From positions 50,184,433-50,248,432 of the forward strand of contig CM068586.1 of the NCBI GenBank assembly GCA_035048485.1: DNA of 64,000 bases, read 5' to 3'. Below the pieces are notes generated by a model. That model was not told where the DNA came from and made no database searches. It saw only the letters and a list, made by a program, of their open reading frames with translations. Numbering within the stretch: the first letter of the stretch is position 1; each line of letters begins with the position of its first letter. This document shows positions 24,556 through 37,419 of the stretch, piece by piece. Source of the stretch: Pteria penguin. Lineage: Eukaryota; Mollusca; Bivalvia; Pterioida; Pteriidae. A program made the position numbers and the translations under genes.

Positions 24556-26640
24556 CTATAAGTCCACAAATACACGAATTATACAAAAAAAAGTATGCAC
24601 GTGCGCAATATGAATAAAGTCATATATATGTATAAACCGTTTTATCTCGAATCAAGAGTCATTTTCTTGTTTCATGGTCAATTTTCTAAGACATTAAAAT
24701 TTACATGAACATTCCCGAGTTCTGGAAAGAGAAAGTAGATAATGAAATTTCTCGGCTGACTGCCGGCACACGGGTCTGTGGTGAGGAAATGCGTGGGGTC
24801 GATGTAGTTTACACTAGTAGCGGCCGCAGATACGGACGAAGCAAACATATATACCACTGTCAAGATGTACCGTAGTGTCTATAAATAACCCACCGGAAGT
24901 GGAGTCAAACACAAACAACGGATTTTGATCAAAACTCATGAGTAAAGTGCAAAAGCGGACATAGCGCCCCATATGACAGAGGTCAAATCGCACTATGTCG
25001 ATTAAGACCGATAAAGCGGGATTTTATCAACATCCGGAAAAGGGGGGTGGGGGCTTCTTTTTTAAATCCCTCCATATGCCATTGCAGTAGTTCATCACTT
25101 GTATCTACTAGTTCATTTAAGATTTATAATCAGGAAGTAATAATCAGAAAAGGAGAATTTCTTCAACTCTATGAACCGATTCAATTTCAGGCGAGCTAAA
25201 CACTCCACATAACGCATGATCAACCGTTTAATCCAAAATGAAAATAACGCCATAATCAAATATGCACTACCCAAGTTTTTCCTTTGCATTGTAATCAAGC
25301 GCGCTAAAGCTATCTTGCAAAATTGTCAAGAAGTTTCAATACATTAATTTCCAATTCTATCATGCCCCATGCTGAGGCAAAGGCGAGAGATGAAAGGTCC
25401 CTCACAATGAACATTTCCCTGCCCTCCCTCTGTGTCTCTGACACGAGACGGAAAAGCCATTATAACGGCACGGCAAGATCACGTGACACCACCGCACTGT
25501 CATATGACAGCAATCAGATATCTGGTCTCCTCTCGGAATATAGGGGACATCATTCCAAAGCATTATGCAAAGATGCATGTTATTGAATTATGCGGCATTT
25601 CCTAATCCGCGACAATCAATCGGTAAATCGTTACAATCTGATATGATATTGGTTGAATGGTCAACTTCAACAAACTAGAAACACTAGGGAGGGGCAAATA
25701 TTTCTTGTGCAGGACGATGGTTTGGGGTGACTACTTTCAAACATAATTCTCTTCTGTTAATAATTTTCATGCATGAAGGTACAGGAATTTTTGAGACTGA
25801 AACTACATATCAGAATCTTCTATCCCGCACCGTGTCATATATCACCCCCCCCCCCTAAAAATCTCAAAAATTACACTAGACATTTTATATGCCAAAAAAA
25901 TTATATTCAATAAGGTCTTACACACTCCCTGCATGTCGCAATATGAGTCATTGCGTCTACAAAACGACAGAAAAAGCGACGCCACACCCTAATTATCCAG
26001 CCACCTCATACACCTCCAGATCACATGACTACTTCTTAGTCTAGTCACGTGACACCAGAAAGATCCGAAGACAACGTGTAGGCCGTCTTCTAAATTACAG
26101 GTATCAATCCCTTTGATATTAAATGACTTCATTTTCTTAAGATAATATTCATTTCCACCTAGAGACGGAAAGGACGGTTGAGCGAGATGTTGAATCAAAG
26201 AGCGGACTCATTAACTCCGCGCTCTCAACACCAACTGAGGGTTGTGCAGTATAGACTGGAACCTAAATATAATCCCGTGTAATATCAAATCCCCATCATC
26301 TTTTCTCAATTTTTCCATGGTAACATCTGCCTGCATAGAACTATTTAATTACTCTCGTCGCTTAAAAAAACATTAAAGTTAAACTTTCCACTTAATGTAC
26401 AAATGATGCCCACGTTCGGAGCGAGGATTTTTAACAAAGACCTGGGAAGTCACATCATATATTGCCCTTTCCGTGTCCCTCCCATCTGTGCGTCTGTATT
26501 GAAGGTGACCACGCTATAATCCCCCTTTTAAACTCCCATCAACATCTGATCGCCAACGTTTACAGTTAATTAAATACCCAAAAGCCCCGAGACCGAAAGC
26601 TCAAGTCTATCAATGCAAAATTAATAAGCATTCTTCCTTC
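24556..26640. other. repeat-poor non-coding stretch
   Basis: No transposon or array is visible. A minus-strand frame at 24678-24848 is locally more GC-rich than its surroundings (see findings). E-boxes at 25488-26053 are listed separately. Confidence 0.4.
25488..26053. promoter_or_regulatory. cluster of CACGTG/CATGTG-type E-boxes
   Basis: ATCACGTGAC lies at 25488-25497, TCACATGA at 26021-26028 and the full palindrome GTCACGTGAC at 26044-26053. The last is the consensus bound by MiT/TFE and USF-type bHLH-ZIP factors. The first and last share TCACGTGACACCA. Occupancy is not implied. Confidence 0.3.
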
Positions 26641-26655
26641 ATTTGCATGACAATG
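26641..26655 (-). promoter_or_regulatory. exact SOX-POU composite motif
   Basis: The minus strand reads CATTGTCATGCAAAT, an exact match to the established SOX2-OCT4 composite consensus CATTGTYATGCAAAT (SOX half CATTGT, POU half ATGCAAAT). A 15-base match is unlikely by chance in 64 kb. It lies in a repeat-poor stretch. Enhancer activity, and which SOX or POU protein would bind, are inference. Confidence 0.45.
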
Positions 26656-27498
26656 AAAAAATAAATCCCGTCTTATTTCATGCATTTTCCTTATGCTATT
26701 CAACATTCATCTTTTTGGGGACATTTAATGGAAAATAAATGGCATATTACGGAATTCTTCTTGTTGAAGTCTAGTGAGTTGTCGTACCTTTGTGTACCGG
26801 GTGCACCCTGATCCTGCACATCCGGCTCACACACACGACATGACGCTTGCTATCGCGGTCATCTGAGAACATGTCAAGTATCTTATTCGTAGGGAGTAAT
26901 ATCATTTATTGGATTTAACTACTATGCGGTGTCATCCTATGAACTGACATTCCTTTTCACTAATCCTCCTCCCTTTCTTTAATCCTTTACACGTGTTTTC
27001 TATTATATCGTTCATAGATCCCTCAGCGTAATATCATGAAGTAATGTAAATTCTTTTCCCTATATAAATTAAAATTGATTACACACCAAGATTTCTCTCG
27101 TCTTCCGTGCCTGGGTTTCTATCTATTAATATTATACTGTACGTAACTTTGATAATTCTGAAAACCGGAACATCTTCCTTGTCAGACAAAAATTCCAATA
27201 TCTACATCATATCCCTATATATATTCCCTTGATACTTTTTCGTACCTTCAATAAGAAGAAAAGTTTCGACACATATATCTATAACCCCACCATACCCTCA
27301 TGCACGTGCATATAATTCACTTTATTCTATGATCAGGCAATTTCACGTGCATTCAAGATCTCATTCAGCCCATCTGCTCCTCCTCTAGCAACAATTTATC
27401 GTATGCCCCGTGTAAACAAAAGCATTTATAAACACACAATCAACATCGAAAGGGAACCCATTATATACTGATCTTCATTCTATGTTTTCTCAAGGACA
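26656..27498. other. non-coding stretch, nothing recognised
   Basis: AT-rich with TAAT-type homeodomain-like sites, which are expected at this base composition. No gene was recognised. Confidence 0.4.
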
Positions 27499-27797
27499 TC
27501 CTCTCTCTCTCTTTCTCTCTCCCTCTCACCTCTCTCTCTCTCTCTCCCTCTCACCTCTCTCTCTTTCTCTCTCTCTCTATCTATCTCTCTCTCCCTCTCT
27601 TTCTCTCTTACTCTCTCTCTCTCCTTCTCTCTGCCTCTATCTGTAACCTTTGATCTGACAGAATATCAGACACTCGCACATTTGCTATGCTTCCCAAACT
27701 GATTTATTTTCCTCTTCAAGTTACGTTTTCTTCATTTTCAGTATCTTAATCGTGACATCAAGTTTTCTTCGCAGTTTTAATCTTTACGTACTACTGC

Positions 27798-27831
<34 letters not shown>
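27499..27831. repeat. (CT)n tract and separate (GA)n tract
   Basis: Interrupted CT repeats occupy 27499-27637, and a GA repeat occupies about 27803-27831. The two are on opposite strands, so they could pair as a long inverted repeat about 165 bp apart. Confidence 0.9.
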
Positions 27832-27834
<3 letters not shown>

Positions 27835-30052
27835 GTGAAAGAGAGTGAGTATGTAATTCAATTTCTACGTAGCTATATGCAATTATTATTAAACCTAAAA
27901 TTTGTGTATATGGATAAGACCTGAAACCCTGTTTCCGCGCGTAGGGCGACAATCTGCAATTCCCTCTTGTTTACCCTAGGGAAAGTGAACGCTCTCTGAT
28001 CAAACAGCTGACAAAACATTGTCCAGTCATGGCGAATTGACCAGGTCCCCGAGAGCTGTTTTTACTGCATCCTTTCCCACAGCTGCCCTGCATTGCTCCC
28101 ATCCCATGTGTATTCGACCACTTTTGGCGCCATAAATATTTGTTTTAGAAAGCAAACTTTACGGTAACCGAGAACTTGAAATTTCTCTTCATCATTAAAC
28201 GACATAGGATGTAATTAGATTTAGCAATTCTTTTAATACAATGTTTTAAGAGAAGAAAACACCGGCGAAATGTTGTCCTCGCGGAACGGCATCGCTTCAT
28301 GTGAAGTGTCGACGTCAATTAAAATACAGTAAAACTACACGACTACAAAGTTTTCCGAGATGTAACAGAATCGTTTGACGAAATGGAATCCGTGTGGCGA
28401 AGGAATCTCAACCTGTACTTAAAAGTTGTCCCCCATTCACGAAACTGTTTGATGAAATGAGAAGCACTACTCCTCGCTTAAAAAAAGACTAAAGACTTTA
28501 AAAATCAATCGTTTTCTTTGTAAATTTACTCCCCCTATTTAAAGCGCTTTCGATAAAGGTCGAGGGTTTCGGAGCACTTTATAATACCAGGCTAAGTAAC
28601 CTCTGTGTTTACTCATTAAATCTCAACTTAAAATAAACATTAGGTTAAATCGTGCTCGACTTCTGTAATTTTCTTAAGAAAGGAGCAGTATTGTTTATCC
28701 TGACTGCTACGATTTGGACTCCATATTGTAAAGTATAGAATACTAAACAGCTGATCAAACGGAACATTTCTGCCAGATCCGGACCAGCTCTCCTCTCCTT
28801 ATGAAAGAACACTGTGACAAAAGTCAACTCTAGCACGCCTTAGGAAAAATATTTGCACTTTAAAAATATGTCATTTCCTCCCCCTTTTTCCTCCCTTTTT
28901 TCGGGAATCAGTTATACAAATTTAAGTCGCTTCCGATTTTTAGTCTATACAACACTCTTCCTCAATCCAGTGCCTGGTCCAGTCGACTAGGTAGGGTAGA
29001 TTCCTTTGAGGTGATAAAAGGAGGAAGTCTGGATTAATAATATGGTAACTATTGAAATCTCTTTTATTTAATTATTCATTCATTTTATCTGTATATTATT
29101 TATTTATTTGTATATTTTTTCACATTAATCTATTCTTTTTTAATAATCATTTAATAATTTTATTAATAAATGACTGACGCTAATAACAGAAAGCTAGAAA
29201 ACGCACGTAACTGACCCATCGCTTTCGCGGAATATTTGTCGAATTCAGCGACGTCACAATACATTTTAAATATTTGTCCTAGGTATGACCCAGGTAACAA
29301 GAATTGCTTCGTCATCCGAATGCACAATTTTTTAGCATAAATCAAAAAGCGTCAACTATCTCTCATACCAAATAATATTTCTCAAAAACAACCCCCACCC
29401 TTTTTTTTCATTCCCCATTCACCAATTCCTGAATCAGCCACTTACATATAAACTATTTATAGCACTTAAAATATACACAAAGCTAAATTTTATTACACAG
29501 TGTCTTGGAGGGAATGCCATTACTTTCCTGTATATATTCTATTTGCGGCAGAAATCAATATGGAAGCATGGTTCCCGCTATCAATAATATAACGCGTCTA
29601 TCACATAAGGTTTAGCAGCCGAAAAATCTGGGGAGGACATACAATATTAAAGACCTTTAACATCATCCACGTACCATATCATATGTATATACACAATATA
29701 ATGTCAGTATAGACCATGTCATGGCATTAAATAATCAATGTCATATGTATTTAATTATGACAGCAATATCTACGTTAGGAATTATTCTATCTGCCTTCCA
29801 TGTTATTCGACATCCATTCTATTTATATATGCATTTCATGGGGCCTGTGCACCGGTTAATCACGTCAACTGACGGTATGTCAATGGACCGTCTAAAGTCG
29901 GCACTGAGATTACCGTGTTATCGAAGATTTTTGTGGCGCCCTGTGTGTCTGTTCCTATATTTCTGTTTCGCTTTTCTTGGAAGATCTTCTTCAACAATTT
30001 TGTACAATCATAATCTAATATATCTGTTCCACATTTCAGCCAATTTAAGTAT

Positions 30053-30055
<3 letters not shown>
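27832..30055. other. non-coding stretch, nothing recognised
   Basis: Only short frames without domains. TTTATTTATTTG-type low complexity lies near 29090-29120. No gene or element could be supported. Confidence 0.4.

Positions 30056-30086
<31 letters not shown>
30056..30086. repeat. (TC)n microsatellite
   Basis: Pure TC repeats. The 185-codon frame running through it encodes a Leu-Ser run from the repeat and is not considered a gene. Confidence 0.95.
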
Positions 30087-30089
<3 letters not shown>

Positions 30090-30780
30090 CGAGACAAATC
30101 CAAATTCCAATATATAGTAAAATGTCCTCGCCACGAGACATTCCAACATTCCACAACACAAAACTTCTATGGTTGTGTATTTTGTATCAAATTAAACAAA
30201 ACAAAAAATCGCTCATCCGATAGCTGTAGGTTTACATTCACCGTGATACACTATTTATCGACTGGGCAAGTACTTTAAACCTTAAGCACCAGGTGGCGCT
30301 ATATACTTTGTTGATATTTTGCAGTTTCCTCGGTGTAAAATCACAATGGTTATGATTTCTTGGCCATAATGTTTACCGATGAATTACTCTAGAAAATAAG
30401 CGCGGAATTAGCGATACAGAGCCTGTGCCAAGTGCCTTGTAGACCGTGGCTCTCTGTATCGGAATTACATTGAGGAACTCTCCAAAGACACCGACAACTC
30501 TTGGCAAGTAGAGAAACGACTACAAGTTTCGTTTGAAAAGATATTAGATTAAACGATTCTACTCGACGACACACGTGGGACATTCCTTTATCAAATTGGG
30601 ATCTTCTGATGATTTTTTTTCGTATTACTTTTTCCAGAAGGATGGGCAAATTTGTTTAGTTCCGACACACAAGTAGATATATGGGTCTTTTTAAGAATTC
30701 ATGTAACACAAGTGTGCAGGTGTTTATGGAGCGTACAAGCACTAACAGACGGACGGACAAACATGGAGATCCATAGATGT
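30087..30780. other. non-coding stretch, nothing recognised
   Basis: No exon, repeat or element was recognised. Confidence 0.4.
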
Positions 30781-30827
30781 GTCTTTTTCTAACTTTAAAT
30801 CATAAAAATTTAAAGTTAGAAAAAGAC
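30781..30827. repeat. perfect 20-bp inverted repeat, 7-nt loop
   Basis: The arm 30781-30800 (GTCTTTTTCTAACTTTAAAT) is the exact reverse complement of 30808-30827, with loop CATAAAA. AGATGTGT occurs on both sides of the hairpin in direct orientation, which suggests a local copy-back event. Confidence 0.95.
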
Positions 30828-33800
30828 AGATGTGTATATAGATTTACCCGAACTATAGCTTTATTAAAATTCATATTTTATCCTTTTCTTTCACTAAATA
30901 TTCAACATAGACCGTGTAATTATCCTTATTTAAAATTTAAATTTTTTTTAATTATTTTTGGTTCTTACAATAGTTGTCTATCAATTATAGCATACGCATT
31001 CAAATCATTTATCATCTCGTTGGACCAGAGACACTTCACCAAGCGGTAACGGAGGATTAAAACAAAGTCCCGATTTTGTCATTTTTATGTCCCGTGATAT
31101 GGTTTCTTTTGAGAGAGTTGGGCAATAGGATTCCTTCCGCAAACAAACATGTCCATAAAGTGAGGTGTGCGTGGCGGAGTTTGATAAACAGCCTCCTTGT
31201 GAAGGGGGTTCTCAACGCAGTGATAGGTGGTTATCTCGGATAAACTCGGGATTAACAGAAAAGCGAAAACGAGCTCCGCACGCCTATAAACCACTAGGAG
31301 AGATATTGCAGGGGAGATAAGCGTTTCAAGGTAGGGTCCCAAGAGCCCGCCTTACTTAAATTATAACAGACCATGAATGATACTAAATTGTCGTCGTATG
31401 CAATAATGGCCGGTTTCCTGATGTGCATTTGTAACATTTATCCTCGATAATTTTTATATTTATACAAAACTCAAATCTTTTCGCAAGTTTACTTTTTTTG
31501 TTTATTTATTTCTTTTTCATTTGTGTATTTTCTATACAGTAACACTTCCCCTCTCAAAGTGTATAACGTAAAATGGATAACTCGGGAGGTTTCCCCTTTT
31601 TCATTAAAACAAGGATTTTAAAAACTTGTCATTTGTACTTTAGCCGCTATGAATCGGAATGCGAGAAATTATTCCATGTTCAAAGATAAAATGAAATAAA
31701 GAACATATTAAATATAATGTCCATGTCAAAACAGATTAATTTGTACGGTCAACACTCCATGGAATTACCCATAACTTCATCGTAATTTCTTTCGTTTTCT
31801 TGCCACCGCGATACCGCTTTAATAACGCTGGTTTTAGCGACAAAAACTGGCCTCCGTACTAATGACACAGCGAATAAACCTGTCGAAGCAACCAGCATAT
31901 CAAAGGCAAGTAATGAAATTGAAACATTGTCGAGAAAATGAGGAAGAAAAATCGATATACGGCGAAATCTTATTTTTTATCCATTACTAACCAACGTGTA
32001 ATGGTCTTCCCTAGACTTATTGATCGCGACACATCAAAGGAATTTCTTACGCTGCACCGGGAGTCATCCTTAATATATAATAATAGATACTCAAGTCATT
32101 TCAAACGACAGAAAGATAACTTCATGTTCTTAATTAAATGTTTTGTATGTAAAACAGATTTATCACTCGCACTGGGTTTCCGATCGTCGATCTCTTCCAA
32201 ACGACAATATACATATTCCGTCAGGAAATGTCGCGATCAAGGACCGAAATTTACATCATTTTCACTTTAATCAAAGCCGCTGCTGTCGTAATTAAATACT
32301 ACAGCTGGAGAAATGCGAATAAATATGGAATGATCACAAAAGGAACAAAATCGTTACATATCTTAACTAAGGTCGAAATATGATAACGTAATTTCATACT
32401 CTATAAGGTGTTTTAATTGAAAAGCACATGGTAAAAGTGTTCATAAATTACCATATTTACTCAAGTAATTGATGGTTTAAAATATTAAATAGTGAACAAA
32501 CAGAGCGCAGTTATTGTCTGTCAAGGTTGATTTAGGTTTAAAATCTAGTCATGGACCTTTTGTGCTATCTTTGAAAATCAAATACCGCAAGCTCAGATCC
32601 AAACGGATATACAAATCCCAATCTGATTTGCCGAGATTTGTCAATATAAACTGGACAAGCAAACAAGGTGTTATGACATCATTGTTATCCTACTTGGCAC
32701 GAAAGTAAAATAATATACAAAACCAAGTCCGAATGTACGTCTCCGGATTAAGAAAAGAAAATTAATATTATTTTCTTGAAAGCCTTGTGCGAGATTTGCC
32801 AAGACGTTTATCTTGCTTGGTGATGTAAAGCTATTCCAGGGCAGCGTGAGCGGTTTGTAGAGATAAGAATGACCATAACAATTTATTTAACAAACGAAAA
32901 TAAACGTATTTATCACATTCCTTTCCCCCTTTTCACAAATCAAGAAGCATACCTCATCAGGCTCCAACAACAAATGTTATTTTTATTTTTCAAAAATTCA
33001 GCAATGATATGTAAATTTCTTTCACAATAATTTCAAGATAAATATCGGAAGCCATTATGTGTCAGAATTTTGTCTGGTCAATGTCATCAAAATTGACTTA
33101 GCAAACGTTATTAAACGCGCTCAATGGGCACATCTCGCACGAGATTTTCGGCTCCGTATTTGTTCGCATCGCGACATTCATTCCACCGTCAAACGGATAC
33201 ATAACTCGCCATTTCATGCCAATACAAATCTTTATTCACACAAAATAAAGTGATATAATTACCCTATCTTTAACTACCTACTTGACTTCTCTAAAATATT
33301 TTTTCATTGAAAATAATACTTAACCGCGATCTCTTAACCACTCGCAGCACGAATATGAAAATCGCAGACGACAATCGCAAAAAAACTCGACATACACTCA
33401 TATACTTGGTCGCCGTTTCAAGTTTACATATAACAATTTCACACACTCGCATTCAGATTTTATTAAAAATAGAATTTTATCCACTACTCCTATTTTATAC
33501 GGGAAGCCGTAGAAAAAAAAATAGATAAATTCCACATATGTCATTTTCATACAGGTGTTCAAATAAAAAAAATGTGTATCTATATGCTCTTTGTTCACAT
33601 CGATTTCGCTTCACAATGGTCAAGCAAATACTTCGTCTAACTACTTAAACATGTTAACCGATTCAATCAATATGCCAAACTATTGACAAAATCAAATATC
33701 GATATGTTAACACCAAAATTACACGAAAATATCAGAAAATAAAATATTGTTATGTAGGACATTTCTAATGGATTAACAACATTTTGCGAGAATCAAAGAA

Positions 33801-34403
33801 TTGTATACGCACGTGTTACCTACAAATATCTTCTTTAATCAAAATAAACATTATTAAATAATAATGTATTTGAAGAATAAACATTTTAGGAAAGAGTGGT
33901 ATTTAAAAATGTAATTTGTGATACTTTGAAAACGGGAAAACTAATTCTATAAATGTTGATATTACTTAATTTTGTAATGGTGACTTCTAATTTTCAATTT
34001 CCAACAACGCATACTTTTTTTTTAGTTTGTCATGATTTTGTTATTTTTTAATGCAAAGAGGAAAAATATGCGGACTCCGCATACGGCAATCAAATCCGGA
34101 TTCTCTCTTCATATCAAAACATCTTCAATATTTTTTCATACCGAAATGCTTTCACACTTTTGATTTGTTAAAACCTTTATTCAATTATTTTACTTTATAT
34201 TACGAAGTTTTAGTATCATTTTTCTGCTTTATTTTTAAGATTTTTCTTTCAAGAATGTAATGTCTTTTTGTTCTCCACAAATTTACGTTTCCTCGTGTTC
34301 ACAAGCGTTTTCAATTCATTAACGAAACTTAGTATTACATTATTATATTTTTACGTTTCGTTGAAAATGTTTTAGATAAGTATTTTCCTCAGATAAGAAG
34401 TTT
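30828..34403. other. AT-rich non-coding stretch
   Basis: There are several 60-110 codon frames, none with a recognisable domain or a splice-supported structure. No transposon ends were seen. Confidence 0.4.
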
Positions 34404-34409
34404 TTTATT
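34404..34409 (-). terminator. AATAAA poly(A) signal candidate
   Basis: The minus strand reads AATAAA about 93 nt beyond the stop of the candidate peptide gene at 34502. In AT-rich DNA this hexamer is common by chance, so it supports that model only weakly. Confidence 0.25.
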
Positions 34410-34501
34410 GTTTCGTCTGCTAAAATGATTGGGAGTGTTTGTTATGTCACATATATCATATTTACTTCAAATTAAGAAATGGCATTCTCTCGATAACTTC
34501 A

Positions 34502-34931
34502 TCATGTTTCTCTTGAACAAATGGGACGGGTATCGCTCAAGTCTAAGACATCGGACCCCGTCGAAAGACAGGTAACACTGCGAGACCCTAGAGCAGCCCC
34601 TGGACGGAGAGCATTGCCTTAACACATCAACACAGAGAAAAAATATCCGATAAAGAAATAGAATAAAGCATCCCATTGTTCAGAAACCTTCACCCTTGTT
34701 TAATTAAACCTCATTCAAAACTTTCTTAAACCCACACTCCGAAAGTTGGTCGTGTAATACGAATGAATGTCACAGAGAAAGGCGCGTTTTCCCTGTTACC
34801 CCCAATGGGCATATATGAACAAATCTTGGCATTAAAAAACAAAAATCAAACTTCTACTTACCCAAATCCAGAGTGTTCACAAAGGAAAACTGGCTTATTC
34901 CACAAAATAACATTACAGCTATCCACGCCAT
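34502..34931 (-). CDS. candidate small secreted peptide (two exons)
   Basis: I do not recognise a family. Exon 1 (34931 down to 34862) starts at an ATG in good context (A at -3, G at +4). Its 23 codons read like a signal peptide: Met-Ala-Trp, a hydrophobic core (IAVMLFCGI) and a likely cleavage site after FSFVNT. It ends exactly at G|GTAAGT. A pyrimidine-rich stretch ending TTAAG at 34618 can accept the splice after a 244-bp intron. Exon 2 (34617-34502) stays open in the required phase for 37 codons to TGA, giving about 61 residues in all. The mature part would be short, with two cysteines about 16 residues apart. A TATATATA lies 84 bp upstream and an AATAAA downstream. Exon 1 is the stronger part. 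Exon 2 could be chance, and exon 1 might instead splice to a distant exon. Confidence 0.28.
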
Positions 34932-35014
34932 CCTCTTAGACACCGTAAATTCCCCGTCTAATTTTCTTCGTGTTTTAAATGAAATCGACATCACAATTTC
35001 ACATTGATACAATC

Positions 35015-35022
35015 TATATATA
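35015..35022 (-). promoter_or_regulatory. TATA-box candidate for the peptide gene
   Basis: TATATATA lies 84 bp upstream of the ATG at 34931, which would put a start site near 34985-34990. ATTGG/CCAAT motifs occur further upstream (for example 35380 and 35470), in a locally GC-richer stretch at 35340-35460. Confidence 0.25.
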
Positions 35023-36270
35023 CAAACGGTGATCCTAACGATTTTGTAAGCATTAAAAGCTTAGAGAGATGTATGTATTACTTAAATCCACGCGCTGAAT
35101 TTGTCTCCATCCCTAATAATACTGCATAAAGATAGGGTATTCCCTCATTACATTTTGCATGCGTTTACGGCAACAAAACTAATGTACGTTTCCCTTTAAT
35201 CGCATCCAGCATAATTCATGTTGTATACAAACATCACAGTCCTGCCCAAATACTAATTAAACAATCATTCATAACCGTAAAATCGCAAAACACTGCAGAG
35301 GAATTTCTTGTCGACTGCTTCCACAGTGAACTTCTTCCATTCTGTATCAACACACAGTGTGCGAGTGAATCGGGACGATTCCATTGGTCGATGGAGGGGA
35401 GGTCAGGGTTTAACGTAGCGGGTTTTGTTTACAGCCTCGGGGCTACCTGTGTTTACTATGTCAAAGTCGACCAATCAATAATAATTATCACTCTTACATT
35501 GTATGGTGTGATTAAGATAGTTAAAACATATTCGCTAGAATGAACTTTTTTTTGCACAGTGAATACACATTTTGTGATAGAAATTACAACAAATATAGAT
35601 AAGCAGCGAGGATGTATCCAGGATTATTTATTGACCGGGAATAGATGAATGAGCATAACACCAGTTTAGCGCTGGGCGTTAACTTGGAAGATTATTTGGA
35701 GTATTGGGGCGGGGAGGAGGTGTAAACAAGGGTCAGTTCCTACCTTTCACTCACAATATTACAATGTAAATCTTTTAAAAAAATTCTCTTTTGCTGTTCC
35801 CACCCGCCCCATTTTTACTTGACCCACACCGGTCATTTCCTCATCTGTCATGCGTAGATCTAAAGGGGATGGAGGTCCGGGGGTCCAAAACACACCCTCC
35901 CCCCTTTAGAATTTTCAAAAGATATACCATGATTTATGATAAAAGTTAAAATACGCTAATTCTAGGGGAGTTTGGGGTATCAAAAGTTTAACCCCTGGGA
36001 AAAATCCTGAATCCGCACATGTCTGTCAAACTATCATGTTAGGAAAAATCATAGATATATATGTATAAAGGTATAGACGCTCCTGTGGGTGTATTTAAGG
36101 GAGTTTTTTTCTCTGGGTGTGGGTGCTTTCCTGCGAAAAAATCAAATTTGCAGAGTTTATTCAATCAACTAAAATCTGGATCCTTTTTTACTGTGGATTC
36201 ACATGGCAACACGATAAATATAGCCGTAAATATATCTTTTGTTATCTGAAAGTTCTTTTTGAAGGAGCGG
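35023..36270. other. upstream non-coding stretch with a decayed MITE
   Basis: A GC-richer patch at 35340-35460 might be promoter-proximal for the minus-strand peptide model. Positions about 35860-36020 end in AATCCTGAATCCGCACATG and look like a decayed copy of the GTGGCGGAT MITE family. Confidence 0.35.
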
Positions 36271-36274
36271 GAAC

Positions 36275-36350
36275 TTTTTTGTTTTGTTTTTTGGGGGTTT
36301 GGGGGGGGTGTTGTTTTGTTTTGGGTTTTGGGGGGGTGATGGTGGGGGGT
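36275..36350 (+). repeat. G-run tract, quadruplex-capable
   Basis: There are at least four G-runs (5, 8, 7 and 6 G among them) separated by T-rich linkers. It resembles the T/G tracts at 12646 and 16107. Confidence 0.7.
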
Positions 36351-36460
36351 TATATTATTTTTTGTGAGAACGAGCGACGTTGCATGGGTTTTTTTGGAGG
36401 TTTTTTGTGGAAAGGATTGTTTGCTTTTCTTTTGTTTTCTCTTCTTCTTCTTTTTCTTCT

Positions 36461-36633
36461 GAGGCAGGCTTGGTGTAGTGGTTAAGCGCTTGGCTGGCGG
36501 CGCCGACGATCCGGGTTCGATTCCCGGGTTGCGCCACTATGTTTAAGAGGTTGTTCACCTCCTGCTTCCATGTCGCGATATAACTGAAAAATTGTTGAAA
36601 GCGACGTAAAACACTAATCAACCAACCAACCAA
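36461..36633 (+). mobile_element. tRNA-headed SINE, family A, copy 4
   Basis: The A-box region GGTGTAGTGGTTAAGCGCT and the B box GGGTTCGATTCCC are intact. The tail ends GCGACGTAAAACACTAATCA plus CAAC repeats. The flanking TCTTTTTCTTCT at 36449-36460 and 36634-36645 is a likely 12-bp target-site duplication, although the sequence is low-complexity. Confidence 0.9.
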
Positions 36634-36639
36634 TCTTTT

Positions 36640-36992
<353 letters not shown>

Positions 36993-37419
36993 CAGCACTA
37001 ACTTAATCTCCATGTAATCAAGACCAAATACAAAATGAAATCCGTCTACGAAATACAGCTTTAAGAATTTAATAAATAGTTAAACAGTTTAACATCAAAT
37101 TAAACAAACGTAAATCACAAAACTTATATTTTGTAACTAAACAGGCACACTCCCACAAATTATTTAACTCCGATAACTTCTCCTATCGCGCTGCACGCTT
37201 TCATAGCTCACTTCCGTTCCGTGTCGGGTTTTGGGGATTACCTTTCCCTTGATAAACACCTATTTTTACAGCCGTATTATCGACAGGATAATATTTAAAT
37301 AGTGATTTATGCTCCTTATTCCTGGCTTAAACTCACTTCAGGTGAAAATCTCTTACTCTTCCACATAGGGATAGACAGAGGAGATGTGATGGAGAGGATT
37401 ACAGTATTAGAAAGCTGAT
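36993..37419. other. non-coding stretch, nothing recognised
   Basis: AT-rich with no supported gene or element. Confidence 0.4.

Noticed and set aside
29721..30278. 185-codon plus-strand frame
   Set aside because: It runs through a (TC)n microsatellite and shows no domain; the first part is AT-rich without a promoter or splice context.
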